Origin: Zygnema cylindricum | Taxonomy: Eukaryota; Streptophyta; Zygnematophyceae; Zygnematales; Zygnemataceae | NCBI GenBank assembly: GCA_037447655.1 | Contig: JBBHKE010003275.1 | Coordinates: 57,501-121,500, forward strand | Reading direction: 5' to 3' | DNA length: 64,000 nucleotides | Part shown: in pieces, positions 54,043-64,000 of the stretch | Position numbering within the stretch: position 1 is the first letter of the stretch | Layout of the letters: each line of letters starts with the position of its first letter | Translations under genes and position numbers: made by a program | The notes under the pieces: model-generated | What the model was told of the DNA's origin: nothing | Seen by the model: only the letters and a program-made list of their open reading frames with translations | The model's database searches: none

Positions 54043-54390
54043 TTCTATTTCCTCCTCAGCAAGGTTGGTGAACTGTGAAGAGATGGTTCGGTTGGGCTAA
54101 CAAACTGAACCGGTGAATTACCCCTGGATCTGTGTCGTCTGGCTCAGGCTCGCCTCCTTCTCCAGTAGAGGGAGCGGTCTGACGAGAGATGGCACTCCCC
54201 CCCATTGAGGAAGTTCCGGTTACTGGTGGGATAGTGAGATGACCAGTATCTCCCTGGAGTTCGCCTTTAGGAAACGAGGAGTTTATCACCTTGGGAAAAG
54301 CTGCTCGGAGTTCTGCTCCTCTTTACCCAGAAGAGGCCTGTTCCTCCCGGTGAAATGTTTCCACTGAGGGAATGTGGAGAATAGGTTTAG

Positions 54391-56016
54391 TCACCAGTGG
54401 TCTTCAGGGATTGGTGGAGTAAGGGATGGAGATGACCGAGGAATACGAGGGAAAGGTGTCTGTTTCTGTGTACGCTTTTTGGAGGTTTTTGGTGAAAGAG
54501 TTCCTTTGCTAGAATCAGGAGAACGTCGGTGAGGAGGAGAGTAGGCAGGAATGTCGTACTTGTAGGGTAAGACGCGTGGTCCTGGGGACCCACAGACTGC
54601 AGCGGCCGGAGAAACACAAGGCGAAGGAGAGGATGCCTGAGGTGGCGATGGAGGAGGAGTAGTACGTTCGAGGGAAATGTGTAGTCTTTGGTCTGGTTGT
54701 AGCTGCACCACGGCCTCCACGGTAGAAGATCCCTCGACCGAGACAATGGTAGGGAGATCTGTAGCCGCGGCTACCGGATTACTCGGCAAATCTGCACCCA
54801 ACCTCTTTTTGTTAGGCCTTGTTGTTTCCTCCCCTTCCCGCTGAAGAGGAGTTTCTGGTCTCGGTTTTGGTGAAGTCCACGGATCTCGCGTGACAGGGGG
54901 AGTTGCCTGATCCAGAGGTTGTACTTCCGTCGCGGGACGTGTTCTACGGGGAGGTAGTACTTGTCCAGTAAGGATTCCCCCAGATCTCCGTCTAGCCTCC
55001 CTTATCAGGATTAGCTCCTGTTCCAATGCTCACTTCCTTTCCTCTTCAAGGGCATCCCAATCTATTGCGACGGGTCCGGCCCACGCCGTAGCCTTATCCT
55101 GCGATCGTAGAATCTCAACCAATTTCTGGGTGCTGCTCACCACACCCGAGAGATCCGCAATCCCCAAACCGGGTACCTCGGGGTCCGTAGGCCTTGAACG
55201 CCATAGTCTTTCGGATGGTCGGACAACTGGTGCGGAAGGAGACATAGAACTTGGGGAAATTGAGGCAGAAGGAAAGAACGACTCTTCTTTGACTAGGGGA
55301 GCAAATTGACCTTTGCTCTCCCGATGGTTGAACCGGAAATCTCTCTTAGGCTCAGGTAACTTCCGCTTGCTACTCCCTTCCCTGGTCCTGCCCCGAGAAG
55401 TTGCTCTCCCCCTAGAAGGTCTCTTCGTAGCGATTTCCTGAGATATGGTGGGCTGCGGGTAGTAAGTTGATGGTCCTCCCTGTTGTTCTAGTGCTGAGGT
55501 TGGGGAGCCGCTCTCCGACAAACTACTGAATAACTCTACTACACCTCCCACTGGGCGTACCACCTTGGCTCGGTCTGACCTGGCCACTCGCTGCACCAAC
55601 TCCTTCTTAACCTTCAATTCATGGAGATTATGAAGGGCTAAGATTTCCTTGCGACCTGGCCGGTTAGGATCAGACAGAATCTCAGGATCTATGTATATCT
55701 CTGCTATCATTGCCTTGGACGTGGTAAAGCAACCAATTTCGGGAAGGGGACCAGAGATCCCTTCCTTGTGTGCCAACCCCTTTCTACGACTTTTAGGAGA
55801 AAGGGGCGGCCTCTCCGCCCTATCCGCTGCCGAAGCTCGGGCTGACTCGGACAGAGTTGGAAAGTTCTCGGAGGAAAAGACAGGTGGAGGTGGAGGAGAG
55901 GGTCGCCTCTCTGGCTGTGTTGGAGGAGTGTTGACTGCAACCTCCGGAGGCATCTCTCCTCTAAGAAACCACTCTATGTGTAAAGGGGAGCCAAAGGGGG
56001 GTGCTTCCTCAGGCAT
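54391..56016 (-). pseudogene. Gypsy copy A ORF1: long proline-rich region upstream of gag core
   Basis: Two collinear frames (55030-56016 and 54391-55026) parted by one stop after DWDALEEERK; copy B is open there. It starts near MPEEAPPFGSPLHIEWFLRG. The sequence is mostly disordered and Pro/Ser/Arg-rich (RPSPPPPPVF, RGRATSRGR). One conserved block is PEILSDPNRPGRKEILALHN, HELKVKKELVQRVARSDRAK, shared with copy B. No known domain recognised. It may be an N-terminal Gag extension that contacts RNA or host factors. 54043-54390 holds only broken frames of the same region. Confidence 0.65.
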
Positions 56017-56189
56017 CTGAGACTCTTCCTCTTAGGCCACCGCTTTCTGCCTCTCCTGCTCTTCTGATCTGACACCCGGAAGATCCTTATCCCGAACTTC
56101 TCCTCCCCCCATAACTGACTAGAGAAGAAGATCTAAATCCCCTTATATAAAAGTACTCCGATCTGAGCACCTATCCTCTTTAACCTAAA

Positions 56190-56214
56190 GAGACAGGTTG
56201 CTTTTTCAGTACTG
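56190..56214 (-). promoter_or_regulatory. Putative self-priming primer-binding site of gypsy copy A
   Basis: Directly after the LTR end (CA at 56215-56216, minus strand), the RNA would read CAGTACTGAAAAAGCAACC and on to CTGTCTC. It shows no match to common tRNA 3' ends that I know. It is complementary over 25 nt, with one G-U pair, to the LTR segment at 45712-45687. Confidence 0.65.
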
Positions 56215-56657
56215 TGCTACTCCGCTGGAAGCCCACTAAATGCCACACTCCCAGGTACTCTCCAAAGAATAGGAAGGAAATGAGAGTCGTCCAATCCTTT
56301 CCGCAAAAACTCCGGACAAACCCAAAGATGACCACAAGAGTGTGCAAATAACTCCCACGCATAAATATAAAAATAACAAATATCGGCTTTTCAGATTAAA
56401 CAATATCACCTTGCCCCAGAGAATGGAATTAAAGATAGAAATGAATGATAATGGTGAAGCGAATTCACATACCCCGGAGTGCAACGATGACCAAACTCTG
56501 CAGAAGAAAACCTCTCCCAATGGCCCCGAAGTCAGGTTTGAGTCTCCCTCACCCCTCCCGGTTCCACCGCAAGGATCCGACAAGACTCTTCTTAGCTTCA
56601 AACAGCGAAAGTCCAAACCGCCCAAAGAGGAGATAGTGCCAACTACCCACCCGTGCT
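56215..56657 (-). repeat. Gypsy copy A 5' LTR, truncated at the assembly gap
   Basis: It matches 45131-45573 and 61861-62303 almost base for base, then runs into the N gap. Only the last third of the LTR (minus-strand sense) remains. Confidence 0.9.
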
Positions 56658-56667
56658 NNNNNNNNNN
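56658..56667. other. Assembly gap (10 N)
   Basis: Ten undetermined bases. LTR homology ends on one side and a different LTR family begins on the other, so the adjacency of the two sides is not established by sequence. Confidence 1.
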
Positions 56668-56689
56668 CACATGGAAGACTGCACCTTCG

Positions 56690-56876
56690 GTGGGAAGAGA
56701 TTCTTTTTGCTATCGACTCAGAGGAGTCTTGCCTTCACAGGAGTCCACGTGGTCAAAAATTTTGTCTGCCAGGGTGGCAGTTATTTTTGCTTAAACACAA
56801 AGCGGTCAGGATTATCCTAAAGGCTTCTTGGAAGCTTTCCACTCTGAGGACTTATGGAGGTCTCAGAGTTTCACAC
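56690..56876 (+). repeat. Family-1 LTR 3' end fragment
   Basis: It matches the right end of plus-oriented family-1 LTRs (compare 42790-42977): GAGGAGTCTTGCCTTCACAG through GGAGGTCTCAGAGTTTCA. Confidence 0.8.
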
Positions 56877-57540
56877 ATTTATAGAGGAGGCGTGCCAGGA
56901 TGTCCAACAAGATTTTATCGTCGAACAGGGTGGCTTCCACGTCAGAAGGTACACGCCAACTGCCACATGTAACTTTATATCTTCACGTCCGTCGTGGATC
57001 GACTCTGACTTTACAAGTGGACCAAAATACGCGTCCAGTAAGGGCAAAGTGTCGTCTTGAGGATAGTCGGAGGAGACTAGCCAGGTACTGGAAACAAGGG
57101 GCGTTTGCGTCAAAAGAAAATTGGACAATGGTAATTTTCGCGAAGAAGTCTGGAGAATCTCAACGAATTTTTGGTAAACATCTTTTGTTAAAAAAAAAAC
57201 AAAAAACAGTACGGCCTAGTACGGAAAGATACTTTCTCCTGTAAACAACCCCATTTTTCGCTTGATGGAAGGTTACCCTAAGCGTTTGTTTTGCGTGCTT
57301 TGAATTGATAACAGTAAAAAAAGGTGCGAGGACAACTCAGGCGAAACATACATTGTCGCGTCCTATAGTCGACTCCATGCATCGGGTTGTAAAACGCAGT
57401 TACGTTATAACGCTATGTAACCGTAGAAATTCAATATGTTCATTCAGTTAGATTTGTATTGTATAATGAACGAAATTATAACGGACGATATTCTATGTGT
57501 ACGTTTCGTTCTGTTGTAATTTATAAATCTTTATTTCAGT
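56877..57540 (+). repeat. Unidentified repeat sharing its tail with 15720-15870
   Basis: 57130-57290 repeats the ordered blocks GGAGAATCTCAACG, poly-A, CAGTACGGCC and CGCTTGATGGAAGGTTACCC seen at 15720-15870. No coding capacity recognised. Termini not found. Confidence 0.5.
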
Positions 57541-57584
57541 CAATAGGGGTAAAAATAACTTAAGATAATTTTCCTAGTAGTCTA

Positions 57585-57990
57585 CTGTAATACTTACCTT
57601 AATTAGTGTTACAATAGCAAAAGGTACAGTAGAGTGTATCGTACTTTTGCAGGGACACGTGTCGGCGAAAGAACGTATGCAGGTTTTTTCAGAGTAGCGC
57701 CGACAGTCAGCGATACGTGTCAAAAAGTTGACGATGCGATTCACATGATCGGACGAACGGGATCTGTCCCGAGTATTCCGGAAACATATGATACAGCTCG
57801 ACGGTACCATCGTCCATCGAATTTGTTCCAACGGACGCGATTCACTTGGAACCACAAGCGTGACTCACGTAGGACCACAAGCGTGATTCGCGTGGGACCA
57901 CAAGGGACGAAGCACTCAGGTGCTTCGTACTACACGACCACATTCGGCTGGACTTTAGCGGTTACCGCTGACTAAGCATTTGGAACGTTT
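57585..57990 (+). repeat. Copia-2A-like LTR fragment with short tandem repeats
   Basis: CTGTAATACTTACCTTAATTAGTGT corresponds to the copia-2A LTR (24569 onward). Three tandem copies of a 23-24 bp unit containing GGACCACAAGCGTGA lie at 57848-57908. Boundaries uncertain. Confidence 0.55.
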
Positions 57991-58226
57991 TTTGTACGGT
58001 TAGAAATTTTTGTGTACGGTTCAATGTCTGTAAATATCTGAATAACATTAGTTTGTAGTTTAGTGTTATAAAAAAATAGTGTTCCATTAATAAGGTTTTA
58101 AGAAAAAAGTAATTAGGGTTTTTTGAGGTACAGTGACGTACGAGTAAGATGCTTTGTCGTTAGTCAAGATAATAACCTTAGTAACGGTTAACCAAATTAG
58201 TGTAGATCAGTAGATAATAATGTTGG

Positions 58227-58243
58227 GTATCGAGGTTGGGGAG
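58227..58243. repeat. hAT MITE terminus scrap at the truncation of gypsy copy B
   Basis: TAATGTTGGGTATCGAG equals the first 17 nt of the MITE at 4371 except one base. It is followed immediately by gypsy gag sequence. The rest of the MITE is absent. Confidence 0.55.
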
Positions 58244-58616
58244 TGCGGGCAGGGGATCTCAGTCGGAGAGCGGCCAGTTCTGTTGCCAAAGCGGCCAACT
58301 GAGTGCTCTGTTGCTGAATGATATGTTGTGGTGTCTGTCTACTGGGGCCCTGTTCATTGGGAGATCGTCCCCAGGGATACAAAAGTTGCAGTGGTAGGGG
58401 ATTATCGGCAGTTTCCCCTTCGCCTGTAAACAAAGCATACTGCATCATCTCCTTTGGAACTCCATTTTTCCGAAAGCATTTCCCTTCTTTGTGGCCCATG
58501 AATCCACAAGCTTCACATTTCGACCCCTCAGTAGTATACTTCCCCCTTAGCTCATTAGAGATTTTAGCGTCATCGAATTTCGGAAGTCGGTTTTGTCTCA
58601 ACTGGGATTGAGACAT
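58236..58616 (-). pseudogene. gag: Gypsy copy B gag C-terminus with CCHC knuckle, truncated
   Basis: MSQSQLRQNRLPKFDDAKIS, then the intact knuckle CEACGFMGHKEGKC and the proline/leucine-rich tail homologous to copy A 52513-52860. Gypsy homology ends at about 58236. A second knuckle CLNCNQPGHGWKRC lies just upstream, around 58790-58830, in another frame. Confidence 0.8.
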
Positions 58617-58829
58617 TTTGGCGGTTTCAGAAAGTGGAATAGGTTTATTGGTTTCCTTAGTGATTGGGGTTCGGTCTCCTCCTCCACCTCCTTGCTTGCG
58701 TTCTTGCTGTTTCCTTGTTCTTTCCGCACGCTCTCTCTCAAAATCCTTCTGCTTGATGGCGAGTTCTGGTTTGAGCTTTCGGGGGCACCTCTTCCATCCG
58801 TGACCGGGCTGGTTACAGTTCAGGCAATC

Positions 58830-59765
58830 TTAAAGAAAAACTTTTTCATCTCCTCCCATTGCAGGTTTTGGTCGGGCATCCGCTTCCTGTTTCCCTTTAT
58901 GCTTCCGCAAAGCTTGCAGTTCTGTCTGTTCGTCGTGGCTGAGCAATGTTTCCCCCGCGAAACCTGCAAAGTTGGCTCTGGATTTCCCAATAACAGTCTT
59001 TTCTCGTGCCTCGCTATTAACAAAATGATCATACAATTTCATAGCAGCCAAAGAAATTTCTTGAGCTCTGGGATTTCGATCGTGTATAGCCTGACTGGCA
59101 CTCCAATTGTCCAGAGCTGCCTGTCCCGTTGGCCCGAAGGAATTTCGAACAACGACATAATATTTGGTGGCCGTAGCCGGGGTATCGATGGTGGACAGTT
59201 TGGTCTTCTGGCAGAGGCTGGAGAGGCGATTGAACAGCGTCTGGGGAGTTTCATTCTTCAAATAGCGGAAGTCTGTGAACTCCTTGATGGCAGTTTCGTT
59301 GCTTTCTGTGTAAAGGAGTCTCCAAGCGTCCAGAAGAGTGGTACAGGGATTAGGATTGGCAAGCATCCGGGTGGCTGCTTCGGCTGCCTGTACACCTGGA
59401 GGTGGTTGACATAGGCCCTGCCTTGGGCCTGAAGTTTCATATTCATGGTGAAAGTGGGGGTGAGAGGGGTTGCGGCTGCGGCGGCCAGGTCGGCTGCTGC
59501 CTGAAGAGCCTCGGCGTCCAGATCCGGGATCCGATATTTTGATACTGGGGGCCATCAACAAAGGTTGACGCTCCTTATAATCGGCCAAAGCTCCTCCGGC
59601 TAGATAATTTACCATCATCAGAAACAGGGTTGTTTCAAAATCTGCTGGAATGGCCCCTCCCCTGTATTTGTTAATTTCGGACTGCGTAAAGGATTTCCAC
59701 AGCAGTTCAAAATCAGAGAAAGCAATTCCCGAGTTGTCCCCGGTGAAGATCCGGACGTCTCCCAT
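58830..59765 (-). CDS. gag: Gypsy copy B Gag core
   Basis: A 311-residue open frame, the most complete Gag core in the window. It has MGDVRIFTGDNSGIAFSDF, LAGGALADYKERQP, TTLLDAWRLLYTESNETAIKE, FTDFRYLKNETPQTLFNRLS and NWSASQAIHDRNPRAQEISL. A short out-of-frame stretch (PGSGRRGSSGSSRPGRRSR) replaces the Ala-rich segment of copy A, which shows two compensating frameshifts. It stops at an in-frame TAA just before the first zinc knuckle. Confidence 0.85.
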   Translation of the reverse strand: MGDVRIFTGDNSGIAFSDFELLWKSFTQSEINKYRGGAIPADFETTLFLMMVNYLAGGALADYKERQPLLMAPSIKISDPGSGRRGSSGSSRPGRRSRNPSHPHFHHEYETSGPRQGLCQPPPGVQAAEAATRMLANPNPCTTLLDAWRLLYTESNETAIKEFTDFRYLKNETPQTLFNRLSSLCQKTKLSTIDTPATATKYYVVVRNSFGPTGQAALDNWSASQAIHDRNPRAQEISLAAMKLYDHFVNSEAREKTVIGKSRANFAGFAGETLLSHDEQTELQALRKHKGKQEADARPKPAMGGDEKVFL

Positions 59766-59944
59766 TCTCCTTTCTTCTTCGGTAGGATTGGTGAACCTTG
59801 GTGACGCCTGTCCGGTCGGGCTGACAAACTGAGCCGGTGAGATTGCCCCAGGATCTGCTACCTCGAGATCCGAACTGGTCCCTCCTCCAATAGGAAAGGC
59901 GGTTGTATCAGCAGTTGCTCCCGCCCCCGCTCAGGAAGGTCTTG

Positions 59945-61688
59945 CTATTGAAAAAGTTGGATAGTCGTCTGCTCCTCTATATCCAAGAGAGGCTCGTGCT
60001 TGACAGAGAACTTCCTCTTCTGATGGTATGTGAAGACGAGGTCTAGTTCCCCGGAAATGGATGACGGCGGAGAAGGTGAACACAAGAAGCTTGGAGGAGA
60101 AGGTGACTGTTTCTTGAAAGGAGTCTGCTTCCTAGGTCGCCTCTGGGAATCTTCGGGAGGAGGAGTTCCAGAACTAGAGGATGGCGAACGTCTGTGAGGA
60201 GGCGAGTAGACGTCAGGTTTGGAGGATGGCCGAAGTGGACCTAGTGACCCACGGACTGCTCCCGAGGGGAAGATGGATTGCGAGGGGGAAGAGGCGTGAG
60301 GTGGTGATGGGTGAGGAGTGGTAAGTCCGAGGGAAATGTGTAGTCTCCGGTCGGGTTCTAGCTGCACCACGGCCTCCACGGTGGAAGATCCCTTGACCGA
60401 GACAAATGTAGGGAGATCTGTAGCCGCAGCTACCGGATTACTCGGCAAATCTGCACCCAACCCCTTTTTGTTAAGCCCTGTTGTTTCCTCCCCTTCCCGC
60501 TGAAGAGGAGATTCTGGTCTCGGTTCTGGTGAAGTCCGGGGATCTCGCTGACAGGAGGAGTTGCCTGATCCAGAGGTTGTACTTCCGTCGCGGGACCTGT
60601 TCTACGAGGAGGTGCTACCTGTCCACTAAGGATTCCCCCATATCTCCGTCTAGCCTTCTTATCAGGATCAACTCTTGTTCCAATGCTCTCTTCTTTTCCT
60701 CTTCAAGGGCATCCCAATCTATTGCGACGAGTCCGGCCCCCGCCGTAGCCTTATCCTGCGATCGCAGAATCTCAACCAATTTTTGGGTGCTGCTCACCAC
60801 ACCCGAGAGATCCGCAATCTCCAAACCGGGTTCCTCGGGGTCCGTAGGCCCATTTTCCTTCGGATGGTCTGACAACTGGTGCGGAAGGAGATATAGAACT
60901 TTGGGAAATCGAGGCTAAAGGAAAGAACGGCTCTTCTTTGTCTAGGGGAGCAAATCGACCTTTGCTGTCCCGATGGTTGAACCGGAAATCTCTCTTAGGC
61001 TGAGGTAACTTCCGCTTGCTACTCTCTTCCTTGGTCCGGCCCCGAGAAGTTGCTCTGCCCCTAGAAGGTCTATTGGTAGCAGTTTCTTGAGATATGGTGG
61101 GCTGTTGTCGTGAAGTAGACGGCATCTCCGGTTGCTCTCGGACCAAGATGGGAGAGCCACTTTCAGACGAGCTACTCAGGATCTCCACTACTCCTCCCAC
61201 TGGGCGTATGATCCGAGCTCGTTCGCTTTTGGCAACCCGCTGCACCAGCTCCTTCTTTACCTTCAATTCATGGATATTGTGAAGGGCTAGAATCTCCTTA
61301 CGACCGCGTCGGTTAGGATCAGACAAAAGTTCAGGATCCATGTATGTCTCAACTATCGGACTTTGGATCTGGTATAACGTACCACCTCGAGAGGGTGGCC
61401 TGGGACCGCTTCCTTATGTGCCAACCCCTTTCTACGACTTTTAGGAGAAAGGGGCGGCCTCTCCGCCCTCTCCGCTGCCCAAGCTCGGGCTGATTCGGAC
61501 AGAGTTGGAAAGTTCTCGGGGGAAAAAACAGGTGGAGGTGGAGGAGAGGGTCGCCTCTCTGGCTGCGTTGGAGGAGTTTCGATTGCAACCTCCGGAGGCA
61601 TCTCTCCCCTAAGAAATCGCTCTATGTGTAAAGGTGAGCCAAAGGGGGGTGCTTCCTCAGGCATCTGAGACTCTTCCTCTTGGGCCAC
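59945..61688 (-). pseudogene. Gypsy copy B ORF1 (pieces)
   Basis: Frames 61353-61688 (starting MAQEEESQMPEEAPPFGSPL), 60772-61341, 60615-60875 and 59945-60460 are collinear with copy A ORF1 and carry the same conserved block (SDPNRRGRKEILALHN, ELKVKKELVQRVAKS). Frameshifts occur near 61350, 60880 and 60620. Copy B keeps the EEEKKRALEQELILIR junction open, where copy A has a stop. Function unknown. Confidence 0.7.
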
Positions 61689-61836
61689 CGCTTTCTGCCT
61701 CTCCTGCTCTTCCTATCTGACACCCGGAAGATCCTTATCCTGAACTTCTCCTCCCCCCATAGCTGACTGGAGAAGAAGATCTAAATCCCCTTTTAAAAGT
61801 ACTCCGATCTGAGCACCTATCCTCTTTAACCTAAAC

Positions 61837-61860
61837 AGACAGGTGGCTTTTTCAGTTCTG
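61837..61860 (-). promoter_or_regulatory. Putative self-priming site of gypsy copy B
   Basis: Same position as in copy A, directly after the LTR; minus-strand CAGAACTGAAAAAGCCACCT. It has diverged from the LTR-internal partner (62412-62442) at several positions. Confidence 0.5.
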
Positions 61861-63045
61861 TGCTACTCCGCTGGAAGCCCACTAGATGCCACACTCCCAG
61901 CTACTCTCCAAAGAATAGGAAGGAAATGAGAGTCGTCCGATCCTTTCCGCAAAAACTCCGGACAAACCCAAATATGACCACAAGAGATTGGAAATAACTC
62001 CCACGCAGAAATATAGAAATAACAAATATCGGCTTTTCAGATTAAACAATATCACCTTGCCCCAAAGAATGGAATTAAAGATACAAATGAATGATAATGG
62101 TGAAGCGAATTCACATACCCCGGAGTGCAACGATGACCAAACTCAGCAGAAGAAAACCTCTCCCAATGGCCCCGAAGTCAGGTTTGAGTCTCCCTCACCC
62201 CTCCCGGTTCCACCGCACGGATCCGACAAGACTCTTCTTAGTTTCAAACAGCGAAAGTCCAAACCGCCCAAAGAGGAGATAGTGCCAACTACCCACCCGT
62301 GCTAGGGTATCCACAAAAGACAATCCAAAACAAAGATGGCAATAGAGTCAACGACACAATGCAATCGTTCTCCAACAGAAAGATTGATTTAATTCTTTGG
62401 GGGTTTTCTCAGGAGACACTACTAAAAAAGCAACCTGTCTCCTTTGGCCCCAAGTGCCTTATACAACCAGAGTTTGTCCTACTGCAAGTTCCCAAGTCAA
62501 AGCAAGGTGACAAGCCAATCAGCGCCCAGCAATTTTTATCGTACTGACATAAGACAAAACAGACTGTATTACACTCAGGGCTAAAAATTAGACGATTGGT
62601 CCCGGCTGGATTAGCGGCCGAGGGTCCTCCTGTAATACACAAAATGGACACAAAGTTCTGACTCGACGTGAAACCGCCTAACTTTGTCCCAACGTCATAA
62701 ATGCTTTGCCCGGTGGTTGGGCCTGAACTAACATCATACTGACAGGTAACAGTAATATCTACGAGATAATCCCAAATCTTACGTGTCGTTCTTTAAGGTA
62801 TCCCTCTATTAGAGCTACAAAGAATACACACTATAAAGGAGCAAACACTTTGCACCGGACTAACTCCTCAGTTCGACCTCCGTTTAAGGTGAACTAAATT
62901 GCGTAGTGTTCCAGGATGAAAATATAAAGATCTGATCCGGCTGATTGTCCTCTTCCTTCTCCGTACGCTAGAGTCCGTACAAAGTGGAATGAAGCCCCGG
63001 AACTCCTGGGAGTGCAAATGTGCCGAAGATGCACACGCGCTTGAT
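61861..63045 (-). repeat. Gypsy copy B 5' LTR, lacking its first ~210 nt
   Basis: It matches 45131-46316 along its length. On the minus strand it begins at TCAAGCGCG, inside the LTR palindrome, instead of at the LTR start, and is followed outward by AGAGT and copia LTR. The missing start is the part found separately at 44910-45124. Confidence 0.87.
62412..62463 (-). promoter_or_regulatory. Predicted TATA box and R-region hairpin, copy B LTR
   Basis: TATAAGG (62463-62457, minus strand) and the GGAGACAG/CTGTCTCC-type hairpin segment (62442-62412) are conserved in position with those at 45682-45733, though the hairpin arms have changed. Confidence 0.5.
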
Positions 63046-64000
63046 AGAGTAGAGGCATTCTGCCTCTGACTCCCTTCTCTAAGTCCCCACACTTGTTCTA
63101 GTCACTAAAGGCTGGGTAGGGTGATAGAGTATTGCTACCTAAAGCTTTGTAGCAGACAGGTAGCAGAAAATAGATGGGTTTACCAAAGTATTGACGGACC
63201 CAGGAATTTATCTTGGAACTTGCCGTCCGCCAATATAGCCGTTAGCTTTGTCCGTTTAGTCTACGACTAGTGCTAGGACATATAGGGTTTGATAATTATA
63301 TAAATATGTACGCGTAGACGAATTCATTTAACGGCGCGAATAGCTCTTTAGTACATAGAAAAAGTTTAGAGTATTATGGTTTACGCGAAACTAATACCGC
63401 GCATTTGTTTCGACGGCGAAACAAATACCGCGCACATATTTTCGACGAGTAAGAATGAATACCGGATTTAATCGACGGCCGTGTTGGTAGCCGAGATTCC
63501 GGAAAGGCCGCCTTAGCGTTTTCTGATGCTGCCACTCCGGATGACACGTGAAAATGCGTTGGAGGATTGCGGAATCTCCAGATCGCAAGATAACAAGTTT
63601 GGATGTGACATTTGTCACTCGTATGGTCCTACCGTACAGTTGCCGTACAGAAAGTACTCCGACGCCTGTACTTTTATGTACGGTACAGTCCTGTGATTGG
63701 CGCCGTAGTTCAGTAGAAGGGGTTTAGAGAGGGACAAGGACTTAGAATATTTTTGGTAGGTAGCTGACTCTCCTAGAGAGCACCTTGTATATATGACATG
63801 ATTTGGCCAGCCATAACAATAAACTCAGTTGACCAAATTCAGTGATTCTTGTTGCTGCGGACCCAAGGGAGTCCAGGCTACACAAAGGTGTAGTCGGTCA
63901 GAGTTTTTGCTTGCCTAGGTGGCTGCATTTTTTAGGGAAAGTCAAAGTGGGTGAATGTGTCCAAATCTCATATTCTAACTTTGCATTCTGTGGTGGAACT
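63046..64000 (+). repeat. Family-1b LTR, right part (continues past the window)
   Basis: It resumes the LTR interrupted at 44909 (AGAGT repeated) and matches the reverse complement of the solo LTR 25752-26870. It contains the antisense tRNA-like cassette (about 63190-63270). The window ends at GGTGGAACT, close to the expected LTR end. Confidence 0.87.

Larger units (their letters stand above)
44905..63050 (-). mobile_element. Gypsy composite encoding a C5-DNA methyltransferase and a PHD-like finger
   Basis: Gypsy sequence from 44910 to 63045, flanked by AGAGT on both sides and inserted into a family-1b LTR. Minus-strand order: truncated LTR (63045-61861), ORF1/gag of copy B (61688-58236), unrelated sequence with an assembly gap, partial LTR (56657-56215), ORF1, gag, protease, DNMT, RT, RNase H, integrase and PHD-like finger of copy A, polypurine tract, LTR (46525-45131), then 215 bp of a second LTR start. 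The pol order protease-RT-RNase H-integrase is that of Ty3/gypsy. Several stops and frameshifts are present in copy A. Copy B lacks everything after gag. Confidence 0.87.

Noticed and set aside
44910-63045. Classification as a Ngaro/PAT (tyrosine-recombinase) retrotransposon because of the split-repeat layout
   Set aside because: No tyrosine recombinase was seen. The element encodes HHCC and DDE integrase parts, has a polypurine tract and TG...CA LTRs, and is flanked by a 5-bp duplication.

Overview
The window is a eukaryotic, streptophyte-like stretch: one intron-rich host gene at the left end, followed by about 50 kb of nested retrotransposons. The host gene has plant-type exon/intron structure and encodes a YLPM1-like P-loop protein. 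The repeats are Ty1/copia and Ty3/gypsy LTR elements plus hAT and PIF/Harbinger MITEs. A gypsy element here carries a C5 cytosine-methyltransferase domain. From memory, DNMT-bearing gypsy elements have been reported from charophyte algae, so a charophyte is my best guess. That is inference; no organelle or rRNA marker is present.

Layout. 1-858: probable first exon of a divergent secreted protein (minus) and a short bidirectional promoter containing a perfect 13-bp palindrome. 859-12169 (plus): a 14-exon YLPM1-like gene, all splice phases consistent, about 952 residues, with a hAT MITE in one intron. 12170-17470: intergenic DNA with a PIF/Harbinger MITE. 17471-44904: copia elements nested up to four deep, whose order of insertion can be read from 5-bp target-site duplications (ACATA, CTTCA/CTTTA, CTTCA, GTACT). 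44910-63045: a gypsy composite (minus) inserted into another copia LTR, whose right part (63046-64000) runs off the window. A 10-N assembly gap lies at 56658-56667.

The notable system is the gypsy element. Its order on the minus strand is: LTR, a primer site complementary to its own LTR, a long proline-rich ORF1, gag with two CCHC knuckles, protease, C5-DNA methyltransferase (motifs I, IV, VI, VIII and X visible), reverse transcriptase, RNase H, integrase, a C-terminal PHD-like zinc finger, G-rich polypurine tract, LTR. It would thus carry both a DNA-methylation writer and a possible chromatin reader. The LTR has a TATA box placed so that the transcript 5' end would fall on the segment complementary to the primer site, which suggests Tf1-like self-priming. 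The composite's outer ends fall at one palindrome inside the LTR and are flanked by a 5-bp repeat, with an LTR-LTR junction inside. This resembles integration of a circular or concatemeric form.

The copia families have their own oddities. Their primer site matches the anticodon region of initiator tRNA-Met (as in Drosophila copia). In one family the gag start codon lies inside the LTR. In another the LTR carries a 76-nt tRNA-like cassette. Nearly all retroelement ORFs contain stops or frameshifts, so most are described as pseudogenes.
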